Origin: Spirochaetae bacterium HGW-Spirochaetae-1 | GTDB taxonomy: Bacteria > Spirochaetota > UBA4802 > UBA5550 | NCBI GenBank assembly: GCA_002839375.1 | Contig: PGXY01000010.1 | Coordinates: 1-64,000, forward strand | DNA: 64,000 nt | Reading direction: 5' to 3' | Made by a program: the position numbers and the translations under genes | The notes under the pieces: model-generated | Databases searched by the model: none | What the model was told of the DNA's origin: nothing | The model's input: only the letters and a program-made list of their open reading frames with translations | Shown: piece by piece, positions 46,248 to 54,174 of the stretch | Position numbering within the stretch: the stretch's first letter is position 1 | How the letters are laid out: every line of letters starts with the position of its first letter

Positions 46248-46435
46248 ATGGATTCTTTTAAATATAATATCTTTATACACTGCTTTCTAAAATATAGGGA
46301 TATTTTGTTTTTTGAAGTAATTTATTCATCCATTTTCATCTGTTTATGTCTTTAATAAAGAAGATAATTCCATAATGTGGGCAATAGATTTGTTAAATTA
46401 TAGTTATATTTAATCAGAAAATTACTTAAAGTTCT

Positions 46436-46455
46436 AACTGGCATAGATGCTAGAT
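46436..46455 (-). repeat. Cassette leader hairpin, degenerate copy
   Basis: AACTGGCA, loop TAGA, TGCTAGAT: a degenerate form of the hairpins at 50107-50128 and 52625-52648, with one mismatch and one G-T pair. It lies between the HEPN gene start and the attC at 46464. Confidence 0.5.
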
Positions 46456-46463
46456 GTTATACA

Positions 46464-46561
46464 ATATAACGTTTTGCTTACCCGAAGTTGCGCGGTCTTT
46501 TATGCAATTTGCCGCAGGCCAAGCGAGGTACTCCGAGCGCCGCAGGTAAGCCTTGTTATGC
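46464..46561 (-). repeat. attC recombination site (cassette boundary)
   Basis: 98 bases. On the plus strand ATATAAC (46464-46470) and GTTATGC (46555-46561) are inverted core boxes; GCTTACC (46476-46482) pairs with GGTAAGC (46545-46551) as L boxes. Central sequence is asymmetric and GC-rich compared with the AT-rich cassettes. This matches the short palindrome layout of integron attC sites. Confidence 0.6.
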
Positions 46562-46717
46562 GATGTCTCTTTTTGTGGTAAAAATCATTATATCTTTCAG
46601 AGGAACTTTAACCACCTTTATTTTTTCAGGCGACTGTCAGGTCAATACCATCACTATTCAGGTAACTCAATAAGTTTTAATAAAAAGATATAATGTTAAT
46701 TTTAGTTCCATTAATAT
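46562..46717. other. Gap inside cassette
   Basis: AT-rich sequence downstream of the small membrane protein gene; nothing recognised. Confidence 0.4.
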
Positions 46718-47026
46718 TTATTCAACATTTTCAGATAATTTACTTACAATCCTCTGTGATGTAGTTGTACTTTTAACCATACCATTAATTTTGATGAACC
46801 CACCAGAAAATTCAGCATTTAAATATCCTGTTTTACGGAATTTTCTCTCTTGCAATATTTTTGTAATTATATTTGCTGTAACACCGGATGCTATTCCTGT
46901 TATAAATCCAACGATCACACCACCGATAAATGTCGGTGACAATTGAATATATTGTGATATATCACCCCAATTTGGATTAACGTTCGTGATAGATGTAATG
47001 GGTTGAGTATTATTACTACTTGCCAT
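46718..47026 (-). CDS. Small membrane protein of the DUF6941 cassette
   Basis: 102 residues. One hydrophobic helix (TFIGGVIVGFITGIASGVTA) after a Thr/Asn-rich N-terminus; a basic stretch then a beta-rich C-terminus. The start follows one base after the stop of the DUF6941-like gene, so both are made together. Function unknown; a membrane effector for the partner is possible. Confidence 0.6.
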   Translation of the reverse strand: MASSNNTQPITSITNVNPNWGDISQYIQLSPTFIGGVIVGFITGIASGVTANIITKILQERKFRKTGYLNAEFSGGFIKINGMVKSTTTSQRIVSKLSENVE

Positions 47027-47027
47027 T

Positions 47028-47417
47028 TTAATTTACCTTGCGTACATATAATGGAATAGAAGATATTATCTCTTCATCGATAATTAGATTAACAGTATAT
47101 TCGCCAAATGTTGGTATGTTAAAATTAGTTATATTTACAGCTAAATTTACCGCACTGGTCTTTTCGGGTGCTTGTTTTACTTCCATTTCTCCATCAATAC
47201 CATCAATGTGAATTTTCCCATTGTCACCAGCAATAGTTATCTTTATTTTATATTTTCCCATTTTTTTACTTTCAAATCTAATTTTAGCCGCAATACCCAT
47301 GATTGGATGAACAACAGGCATTTGCCTAGAGAAGATGGTGTCAAATGTTCCCAAAATTGATAATTTCCCATTATAATCTTTTACGGCATCACACATTGAA
47401 AAAATTTCTACTTTCAT
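47028..47417 (-). CDS. DUF6941-like beta-sandwich protein
   Basis: 129 residues: CDAVKDYNGKLSILGTFDTI at the start, then many short beta strands (IAAKIRFESKKMG, YKIKITIAGDNGKI, GEYTVNLIIDEEII), the pattern of DUF6941-type proteins. No signal peptide. Cotranscribed with the small membrane protein at 46718. Confidence 0.6.
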   Translation of the reverse strand: MKVEIFSMCDAVKDYNGKLSILGTFDTIFSRQMPVVHPIMGIAAKIRFESKKMGKYKIKITIAGDNGKIHIDGIDGEMEVKQAPEKTSAVNLAVNITNFNIPTFGEYTVNLIIDEEIISSIPLYVRKVN

Positions 47418-47529
47418 TAATTTCTCCTTAATTTGATTACGATTCCCAAAAACAAATGTATTGTTAATAAAAATAATATGCTATGTAATAATTGTTTAAA
47501 TCTTAACACTAAAAATTCAAAAAGAAATT

Positions 47530-47570
47530 TCGCATAACGTTCCCGGCGTATACGACGTTTTCACCGAGTT
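47530..47570 (-). repeat. Half attC site downstream of the ATPase gene
   Basis: GCATAAC (47531-47537), GTTCCCGGCGTATACGACGT: aligns with the left end of the complete attC at 50172 (GCTTAAC, GTTCCCGGCACACGCGATGT). The partner half was not found before the ATPase stop at 47622, so the site looks truncated. Confidence 0.5.
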
Positions 47571-47621
47571 GAGCTTGGATTGTCTAAATACAAATAAATT
47601 CATTTATATAGCCATGAAACT

Positions 47622-50006
47622 TTAAATAAAAGTATCTCTGAAGTATTGAGCATATTCAGGAAAAATACTAATAAATGATTCTTTATTCTTATTCCCACTT
47701 CTATCTGCTAAAGACATTTCATTTATCATTTGTTGAATTGTAGTATTTAATTTTTCTTTAAATTCTGCTTTAAATTTTTTTTTCTCTGGTTCATCTAATT
47801 GAAATCTATTTAAAGCCTCATTGAAAACACTTGTGTATCCATTTTCAAAATTAATATCAAATTCAATAGATATTTGATTTTCATTCTTTATTTCATCAAA
47901 GACAGACTTTAATAAATTTATTGGTAATAAATCTTCTAATTCTGCGCTGTCAGATCTTGATGATTTATAATAGTAGTAATTAAACATTTCTTTTTCTTTA
48001 TTAGATGGATATTTTCCTTTAATGTTTTTCTCAAGTTCTTTACCAGCTCTATCATTATCCAAAATTAAAATCCATTTTGAATTCTCATTAATAACTTTTT
48101 CTTTAAAAAATGTTTTCATTGTCTCTGTTCCGTCTCCATCACGAAAAACATATCCTTCAAATTTTTTTTCAGTCTTTGTAAGACATTTTTTATAGAAGGT
48201 TTCAAATAATGTAATGTCTGCATCACCTTCGAACATTATGTTCTTAGCTGGAACTGAGAACTCTTCAAGAGAAGTACCCATTTCAGTATATAAAACCATT
48301 TCTTGGGTTAAAGCTCTTTCGGATGCATACTTTATACTTGTGACTTCATTAATCTTTTTAACAATAACTTGTCGTTCCAAGCAAAGTCTATCAATCATAA
48401 ATATGGAATGTGTAGCACAAAACACTGTATTCCCTAATTCAGAGAGTTTTAGTAACTCATTTCGCATAAAACGCACACCACTTGGATGTAAATGAGTTTC
48501 TGGTTCATCAAGTACTAATATATAATTACTAATAGATTCTGAATGTGTTTCTGCTGCAATTGTAAGTAGAAAGGATATAAATGTTCTACACCCTTGTGAG
48601 CGTTGGCTCATTCCATAGAAACTACCATAACTACTTTCTGGATCATGAATATGTGCTGTAATTCTATTTGACTCTATATTTAATGCAATTTTTTGGGTAT
48701 ATTCTGGCCATTTATTTTTTAAATATTCATTTATACAGCGATTAATTGACCTTTTATCTCTTTCCCTTTCGCTACCATCTTTTTTCCAAAGGTCTATTTT
48801 TTTAGATAAATCATTTTCGTTTGTTATTCCTAAATCAGGTGTAAGTTTAAATATATTATATAAGGGGCGACAGTTCTCCCAAGGAGCATTATTCTTCATA
48901 AGTCGTTCAAATGTCATGTCCGATGGTACCAGAAATTGATCAGAATATATCCAGTATACTACATTTGGTATTAAATCAATTACTATCGCATTTATTATTA
49001 TAGAGAGATGCTCTTTTAAAATATTTTGATCTAACTGAATATATCTATCTTTTATTTGAGTATCCTTTAAGCTTTCAATAACCATACTTTCATGATTTAA
49101 TCTTTTAATCAATTGTGAGTGACTATTTAATTTATTTTCTATTTCTTCTTTATTTGGGGGAGGAGTATCCGTATTGATACTTGTTTTTAAAGTGTTTACT
49201 TTCTCTTTTAATTCGGTTATTTTACTTCGCCTTTTATCAATCTCCTCTTCGAAAACATTAATATTAAAAAAATTTTCATATTCTTTAAGGTCATCTTCTA
49301 ATTCTTGTTCTAATATTTTTAAAGAAACTAGTGTAGTACTTATTTTATTTTCTGGAGAATTATTTTCTTCACTATTTGGGGGCTCAGTTTCATTCTTTGA
49401 ACCATCAGCTATTGAATTTTCTTTATCAATATTTTCTTTTACGCTAAGTAATTCATTATATTTATTAATTACTTCCTCAGTAGTATTTAAAATTGTTTTA
49501 TCAATAATTAAATTATGATTTGCTTGAATAGTTTCTTTATTCGCATTAAGCATTGGAAACATATATTGATGATACTCTTCTTTTAGAAAGAACAGTTCAT
49601 CTTTGATTTTTAACTCTTCATCAATTAAAAAGTGATGTTTGTTATTGCTGTCGTATATGGATGTTAAAGATATTTTATTTAATTGTTTCTCTACGTCGGG
49701 AAATATGTTATTTGTTTCCAATGTAGTATTCTCTAAAAGCCATACTTCAATTTTTTGTTTTATAATACCAATTTCATTTTCACTTAACTTAAAGTGATAT
49801 TTAATTTTTGTCTCTGGTGAACCAGGCATCTTCGGTCTATCACTTTCAGTAATATTAAAGTCATTGTCTAAAAGTCGAATTGAATCGAGGATGTTTGTCT
49901 TTCCTGCCTCATTGTATCCTATAAAAATTAGGAGATTGTTATCAATGTTTATCGGAGTGTTTAATATACTCCTATAAGACACTATATCAATTTTTGTAAG
50001 TACCAT
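47622..50006 (-). CDS. OLD-like AAA ATPase with C-terminal TOPRIM domain
   Basis: 794 residues from ATG 50006, with GGAGAG six bases upstream; the TTG at 50018 precedes this site. Walker A GYNEAGKT at about 30-37; a long charged insert with coiled-coil parts (about 175-325); signature-like MSQRSQGC (about 466); Walker B LVLDEPETHLHP (about 497-508); ATHSIFMID. Then a TOPRIM domain: MFEGDAD (Glu near 594) and ILDNDRAG (Asp near 650 and 652). This is the OLD/GajA-type nuclease layout used in anti-phage systems. No UvrD-like GajB partner is next to it, so it may act alone (class 1 OLD-like). AT-rich cassette gene. Confidence 0.8.
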   Translation of the reverse strand: MVLTKIDIVSYRSILNTPINIDNNLLIFIGYNEAGKTNILDSIRLLDNDFNITESDRPKMPGSPETKIKYHFKLSENEIGIIKQKIEVWLLENTTLETNNIFPDVEKQLNKISLTSIYDSNNKHHFLIDEELKIKDELFFLKEEYHQYMFPMLNANKETIQANHNLIIDKTILNTTEEVINKYNELLSVKENIDKENSIADGSKNETEPPNSEENNSPENKISTTLVSLKILEQELEDDLKEYENFFNINVFEEEIDKRRSKITELKEKVNTLKTSINTDTPPPNKEEIENKLNSHSQLIKRLNHESMVIESLKDTQIKDRYIQLDQNILKEHLSIIINAIVIDLIPNVVYWIYSDQFLVPSDMTFERLMKNNAPWENCRPLYNIFKLTPDLGITNENDLSKKIDLWKKDGSERERDKRSINRCINEYLKNKWPEYTQKIALNIESNRITAHIHDPESSYGSFYGMSQRSQGCRTFISFLLTIAAETHSESISNYILVLDEPETHLHPSGVRFMRNELLKLSELGNTVFCATHSIFMIDRLCLERQVIVKKINEVTSIKYASERALTQEMVLYTEMGTSLEEFSVPAKNIMFEGDADITLFETFYKKCLTKTEKKFEGYVFRDGDGTETMKTFFKEKVINENSKWILILDNDRAGKELEKNIKGKYPSNKEKEMFNYYYYKSSRSDSAELEDLLPINLLKSVFDEIKNENQISIEFDINFENGYTSVFNEALNRFQLDEPEKKKFKAEFKEKLNTTIQQMINEMSLADRSGNKNKESFISIFPEYAQYFRDTFI

Positions 50007-50106
50007 ATTTCTCTCCAAAATTAAAATATATTCAACTCAGAAATATTATGTTGCAAATGCATTGTAATTGATATATTATATCAAACTTTTAAGTTATTTT
50101 TAGTTT

Positions 50107-50128
50107 CAACTGGCACGGATGCCAGTTG
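50107..50128 (-). repeat. Cassette leader hairpin upstream of the ATPase gene
   Basis: CAACTGGCA (50107-50115), loop CGGA, TGCCAGTTG (50120-50128): a 9-bp perfect stem with T-run on the plus-strand side. It stands between the ATPase start and the attC. Nearly identical to 52625-52648. Confidence 0.65.
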
Positions 50129-50171
50129 TTTTTATATAATATTCCTTTCCCGCAAAGGGCGGGGTAATTGC

Positions 50172-50323
50172 GCTTAACGTTCCCGGCACACGCGATGTTT
50201 GCCATGTCAGTATTCATTATTTTCAACTTTAAATATAGTTAAGTCTTTAAATTTATCTCCACAATAATTTGGCAAATATGGGCGTAGGGCTGAAAGCCCG
50301 GAGCCGCGTGTGCCGTGTTATAT
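50172..50323 (-). repeat. attC recombination site (152 bp)
   Basis: Inverted core boxes GCTTAAC (50172-50178) and GTTATAT (50317-50323); L boxes CGGCACACGCG (50184-50194) and CGCGTGTGCCG (50305-50315) pair perfectly over 11 bp; a central GGGCTGAAAGCCC hairpin sits inside. Layout and length fit integron attC sites. On the minus strand it follows the TPR gene and precedes the ATPase gene. Confidence 0.7.
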
Positions 50324-50418
50324 GCTTTTGCCCCGCCCCCTCTTTATTTTTCATTTAACTTAAAGTCAAGCGAAACACGATGTTGAGCTTGAATTATAAT
50401 AATTAAAATATTTTATAA

Positions 50419-52428
50419 TTATAAATCTTTTAGTAGCTTACGAATTTCTTCAGCCTTTGTAGATTTTATTTCAAGGAAAAGATTTAACGATTTCGTGTAC
50501 ATCTCTTTAGCATGGTTAAGATCACCTGCCATCGCATATATAATACCAAGATTACCATATTGATTGCCGATTCCCTCTTTGTTATCAACTATCTTAAAAA
50601 GAGATAATGACTTTTGAAAAAATTCTTCTGCACGTTTTAATTCACCTTGATTCATATATAAAAGTCCAAAATCATTGAATAGATCTGCAATATAAGTTTT
50701 GCGACCAATTGTTTCTTCAATAGCCAATGATTTTTCAAACATCTCTTCAGCACATTTATAGTTCTCCTGAATAAAATACAAATGACCGATATTCCTATAA
50801 TCTTTTGTTATGCTATATTTTCTACCAAGGGCATCGTTAATAGCCAAAGATTTTTTGTACATCTTTTCGGCATTCACAAGATCACCGTGCGTTGTATATA
50901 GGATTCCTAGATTACCATATTCGTTAGCCATACCATCCATACTACCAAGAGTCTCATATAGGGATAATGACTCTTTATGCATTAGTTCAGCTTGTTTAAA
51001 ATCTTCTTGTAACTGAAACAGAACACCGAGATTGGCATACTGGTTTGCAATACCTTTCTTGCGTTCAAGTTTTTTATTGATTGTTAATGACTTTTTGTAC
51101 ATTTTTTTAGCACTTTCAATATCTCCTCTCGTTTTATATAAAAGTCCCATGTTACCATATTGATCGGCCATGCCTTCTTTGTTGCCAAGTTCTTTAAAAA
51201 TAGATAAAGATTTGTTATGCATTTTTTCAGCAAGATCATTATCATCTTGCATAAAATATAAGTTTCCTAAATTACCACAAATATCTGCTATGCCTATTCT
51301 ACTGCCACGTTCTTCATTAATGATTAACGATTTTTTAAACGCTTCTTCAGCACGCTCTAACTCACCTTGCTCCTGATAAAGGACTCCGAGATTGCAGTAT
51401 ATTCCTGCTATTTCGTCTTTACGGCCAAGCTCCTCATTTATGGCTAATGACTTTTGGTACATTTTTTCAGCTTTTTTAATATAACCTTGTGCTAAATAAA
51501 GATTTCCGAGGTTGCCATATGCATTTGCCGCTTCAGGAAAATTTGTTTCAGAATTACTAATAAATAGCCATTTTTTTAAAGACTCTAACGCAGAAGTCAA
51601 ATCACCAGTACGGAAAAAAAATTCATAACCAAGAGCTAAAATTCTTACATCAGTTGTTTCTGTTATTAGTTCTGCAAATTTTTGTCGAGCATATTCGATT
51701 TTCCCATCTTTAGATAATTCTGCCGCATCTTTTGCAATTTGAAATTGCATAATTTCTAATTTCAGGCGTGCTTTCTCTGCATCGTCATGAGCCTGTGCAG
51801 CTTCAAAAGCCTTTTTTTCTGCTAAGGCTTTTGCCTTATTCACCTCTTCAAGTACTCCTGATGGTAGAACGACAATGTCTCTTTGTTGATTAGTTTTAGG
51901 AAGTTCTCCTTTCACATAAGCTCTAAGGTGATGATCAATTTCTGCTACAAAACTTTCTTCATTTTCAAAATAATGATATAAGACTAAGTGTGTATCTTCT
52001 AATTGCTTTCTAAAATTTATTACTTTTTGTAATTGATAACCTGGATCAGCTTCAGATGCAGCATCAACTCTTTTAAAAAAGACAAATATCTCAGGAGTTC
52101 TTTCGTTTTTCCATCTTTCTAAAGCTCTGTAAAACTCTTCTTCTGTGTATGATGTGTATGGTGATGCGTCGGGTGCATCTTGGCCCCATCTTCTATACAT
52201 CACTAAAATAAAAACGTCACATTTATCAATTTTTTCATTGATCACACCTTGATTACGCCGACCTGTTGAAGCAAGAGTATCTTCCCAACATAAAGGCACA
52301 AATTCAACATTTGCTCCATCGCCAAAGCCTACATTTAGTTGCTTAATTACATCCTTAAAACAATGACGTTCGTCAGCAAGATCATTTGGAGAGGCTATAA
52401 ATACGGAGATTATCCTTTTCATATTCAT
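50419..52428 (-). CDS. DUF4062-TPR protein
   Basis: 669 residues. The N-terminal 180 (KRIISVFIASPNDLADERHC, VFILVMYRRWG, YTSYTEEEFYRAL) match DUF4062, a flavodoxin/TIR-like fold often fused to NACHT, NB-ARC or TPR modules in defence-type proteins. A charged helix (190-260) is followed by nine tetratricopeptide repeats of exactly 40 residues (about 298-657) in kinesin-light-chain style, each opening like YGNLGNLY and ending in KSLAI. Strict 120-base periodicity implies recent internal duplication or strong selection. No catalytic domain beyond DUF4062 is seen. Confidence 0.78.
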   Translation of the reverse strand: MNMKRIISVFIASPNDLADERHCFKDVIKQLNVGFGDGANVEFVPLCWEDTLASTGRRNQGVINEKIDKCDVFILVMYRRWGQDAPDASPYTSYTEEEFYRALERWKNERTPEIFVFFKRVDAASEADPGYQLQKVINFRKQLEDTHLVLYHYFENEESFVAEIDHHLRAYVKGELPKTNQQRDIVVLPSGVLEEVNKAKALAEKKAFEAAQAHDDAEKARLKLEIMQFQIAKDAAELSKDGKIEYARQKFAELITETTDVRILALGYEFFFRTGDLTSALESLKKWLFISNSETNFPEAANAYGNLGNLYLAQGYIKKAEKMYQKSLAINEELGRKDEIAGIYCNLGVLYQEQGELERAEEAFKKSLIINEERGSRIGIADICGNLGNLYFMQDDNDLAEKMHNKSLSIFKELGNKEGMADQYGNMGLLYKTRGDIESAKKMYKKSLTINKKLERKKGIANQYANLGVLFQLQEDFKQAELMHKESLSLYETLGSMDGMANEYGNLGILYTTHGDLVNAEKMYKKSLAINDALGRKYSITKDYRNIGHLYFIQENYKCAEEMFEKSLAIEETIGRKTYIADLFNDFGLLYMNQGELKRAEEFFQKSLSLFKIVDNKEGIGNQYGNLGIIYAMAGDLNHAKEMYTKSLNLFLEIKSTKAEEIRKLLKDL

Positions 52429-52624
52429 AGAAATAATTTTATTATAGAATTTATAGTTTCTAACATATTATTAAAGAGCCTATAGCAATTTTGGAAATAT
52501 TTATCATATAAAGTATATACTTTATACATTTATAAATGATATATTTAATAAAGTAATAACTCAATAATACAGGCAATATATTTTGAAACAGATTTCCTTA
52601 TTATATATAAACTTGCCTAAAGTT
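52429..52624. other. AT-rich leader of the TPR cassette
   Basis: Very AT-rich and probably containing the promoter of the TPR gene; no gene. Confidence 0.4.
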
Positions 52625-52648
52625 ACAACTGGCACGGACGCCAGTTGT
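52625..52648 (-). repeat. Cassette leader hairpin upstream of the TPR gene
   Basis: ACAACTGGC (52625-52633), loop ACGGAC, GCCAGTTGT (52640-52648). Same stem and NGGA loop as at 50107-50128 with a T-to-C change beside the loop. Confidence 0.65.
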
Positions 52649-52671
52649 CTCAGCAATTATTCCTTTCCCAG

Positions 52672-52712
52672 AAGGGGGCGGGGCAATTGCATATAACAAC
52701 ACTTATCCGCAA
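52672..52712 (-). repeat. Half attC site at the array's right end
   Basis: On the minus strand GGATAAGTGTT is followed by GTTATATGCAATTGCCCCGC, a core box plus the cassette terminal arm that also occurs inverted at 50317-50341. The pairing partner to the right was not found, so this marks the truncated array boundary. Confidence 0.45.
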
Positions 52713-53250
52713 TTCGCATTAACCGCATCATCCCCCCATAAACACCATTATTCAATTACAGGATTAAACTCTAATAAGTCAACCCCGATTTCATCCCGCG
52801 CACCCGATATTGATAAAAAGTTCCCGGGCACAAAAGCAGCACATGTTTCCTGACCACAGGCCCGTCTACAGTATCATACGTATTCCATCCCCAGATATTA
52901 AAACAATTTCCCTACTTTTGAAAAAATTCCGTCACCACCCGCCGATCCCGTAATCTCCCGGGCAGGCCGCTCCTCCGTTCTTCCTCCGTTCTTCCTCCGT
53001 TGTTCCTACCATGTTCCTGGCATGAAGCGTCTATGCTCCGACTATCATATTTCAAAGACCCGAACCCGAAATATAAAAAATGCTAACCAAAGCAAGAAAC
53101 GGAAAAAAAATTTTAATTTATTTCATCCCTGCGCGTATTAATAACAACAGGCATCACGGACCCGCACAGGGTTTTAAATATATAGCTCAGTCTCGCATTC
53201 GATCTTTGAAAACTGGAATTTTACATACACACAATGACCCGGAGAAGCAC
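52713..53250. other. Noncoding region at the accessory boundary
   Basis: Composition shifts from AT-rich to ordinary within a few hundred bases. No gene seen. Contains the 11-base tandem repeat at 52971-53025. Confidence 0.5.
52971..53025. repeat. 11-base tandem repeat, five decaying units
   Basis: Units TCCTCCGTTCT, TCCTCCGTTCT, TCCTCCGTTGT, TCCTACCATGT, TCCTGGCATGA. The period is exact while the sequence drifts from left to right. Confidence 0.7.
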
Positions 53251-53298
53251 ACGCGGCGCGGCAGCAAGGGCAGGGGAGCCCCGGCTGTCGCGCCGCGT
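53251..53298. repeat. 14-bp inverted repeat, GC-rich hairpin
   Basis: ACGCGGCGCGGCAG (53251-53264) pairs with CTGTCGCGCCGCGT (53285-53298) with one G-T pair; the loop contains GGGGAGCCCC. No coding gene reads through it. Confidence 0.65.
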
Positions 53299-53378
53299 AC
53301 CGGGACGCTCCCGATATTTTCGGAAAACCCTACATGATTTTTACGGGTATTTTTTTATGACAAAATATAAACACAAGA

Positions 53379-53625
53379 CAGCGAAGGCATGGACGCCTTC
53401 GCTGCTGAGCTGCGGCCGAGGATGGGGCAGGATGTCCCTCCGCAGGCCGCACAGGGCAGGTTAGCTGACACGGAGAGTCTTAAGCCCCTCGCGGCGTTTG
53501 AGCGAGCGCCCTTTTTTCGCCTCTTTTTTGTGGCGTGACAAAAAAGGGGCAAAGGTGCCAGGAACCGTCCGCCGGACACCCCGGCCTCCCTACACGGCAG
53601 AGTGCCCCCTGCCGCAATCCCCGTT
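53379..53625. repeat. GC-rich structured repeat, copy 1 (divergent)
   Basis: Starts with hairpin CAGCGAAGGC, loop ATGGAC, GCCTTCGCTG (53379-53404), then TGCGGCC...GGCCGCA (53411-53417 / 53445-53451) enclosing a smaller hairpin. Shares about 90 bases with copies 2 and 3, then has its own middle containing CCCTTTTTT / AAAAAAGGG (53509-53517 / 53540-53548), and rejoins near 53575 (GGACACCCCGGCCTCCC). Confidence 0.6.
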
Positions 53626-53693
53626 CCGGGAAACCGGAACACCCATGATCCGCCGGTGATCATACGCGAAGAACAGGGTCACCAGAAACCAGT

Positions 53694-54020
53694 CAGAGAG
53701 TACAGGGATGTACTCTCTGCTGGGCTGCGGCCGAGGATGGGACACGATGTCCCTCCGCAGGCCGCACAGGGCGGGTTATCTGATATGGAAAGACTCTTAG
53801 CCCGTCGCGGCCAGCGACCGCCGGGGAGGTCGAGGAGGGGGCGGCGAGGCCCCTTCCTCGTGATTCAGTCCCGGGCAACCGGGACATAAAAATCCCCAGC
53901 CTTGATAAAGGCTAAAAACCTCCCGGGAAGGGCAGCCCGGACACCCCGGCCTCCCCACCCGGCAGAGGGCCTCTGCCGCAAAGGTTCCTGTCCCGAACCC
54001 GCGGGACAACCCACCCCGGC
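53694..54020. repeat. GC-rich structured repeat, copy 2
   Basis: Starts with hairpin CAGAGAGTACA, loop GGGA, TGTACTCTCTG (53694-53719), then the TGCGGCC hairpin, then a series of perfect small hairpins including GTCCCGG/CCGGGAC, AGCCTT/AAGGCT and GGCAGAGG/CCTCTGCC. Aligns without gaps to copy 3 over about 285 bases at an offset of 2305. Confidence 0.7.
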
Positions 54021-54174
54021 AGGGAAACACCCTGACAGAGCAGCCGGCAGGCCCAACCGACCCGGAAAAAAGTACAAAAATAAACCTGATTTTAATTGCA
54101 TGAATAGGCATAATGTGTAAAAAGGACACAACCTGCAGTACAAGGATGAATAAAACCGGGTAGGGGAGTATTCA

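Noticed and set aside
44559-52712. An integrase gene for the cassette array
   Set aside because: No tyrosine recombinase motifs were found in any frame of the window; the array appears integrase-less here.
53170-53230. ATCTTTGAAAACT string recalling an rRNA operon leader
   Set aside because: No rRNA-like sequence follows; the match is short and could be chance.
53597-54120. Arg/Pro-rich open frames in the GC-rich repeat copies
   Set aside because: They recur on both strands of repeats composed of hairpins, have no ribosome sites and no consistent protein signature.
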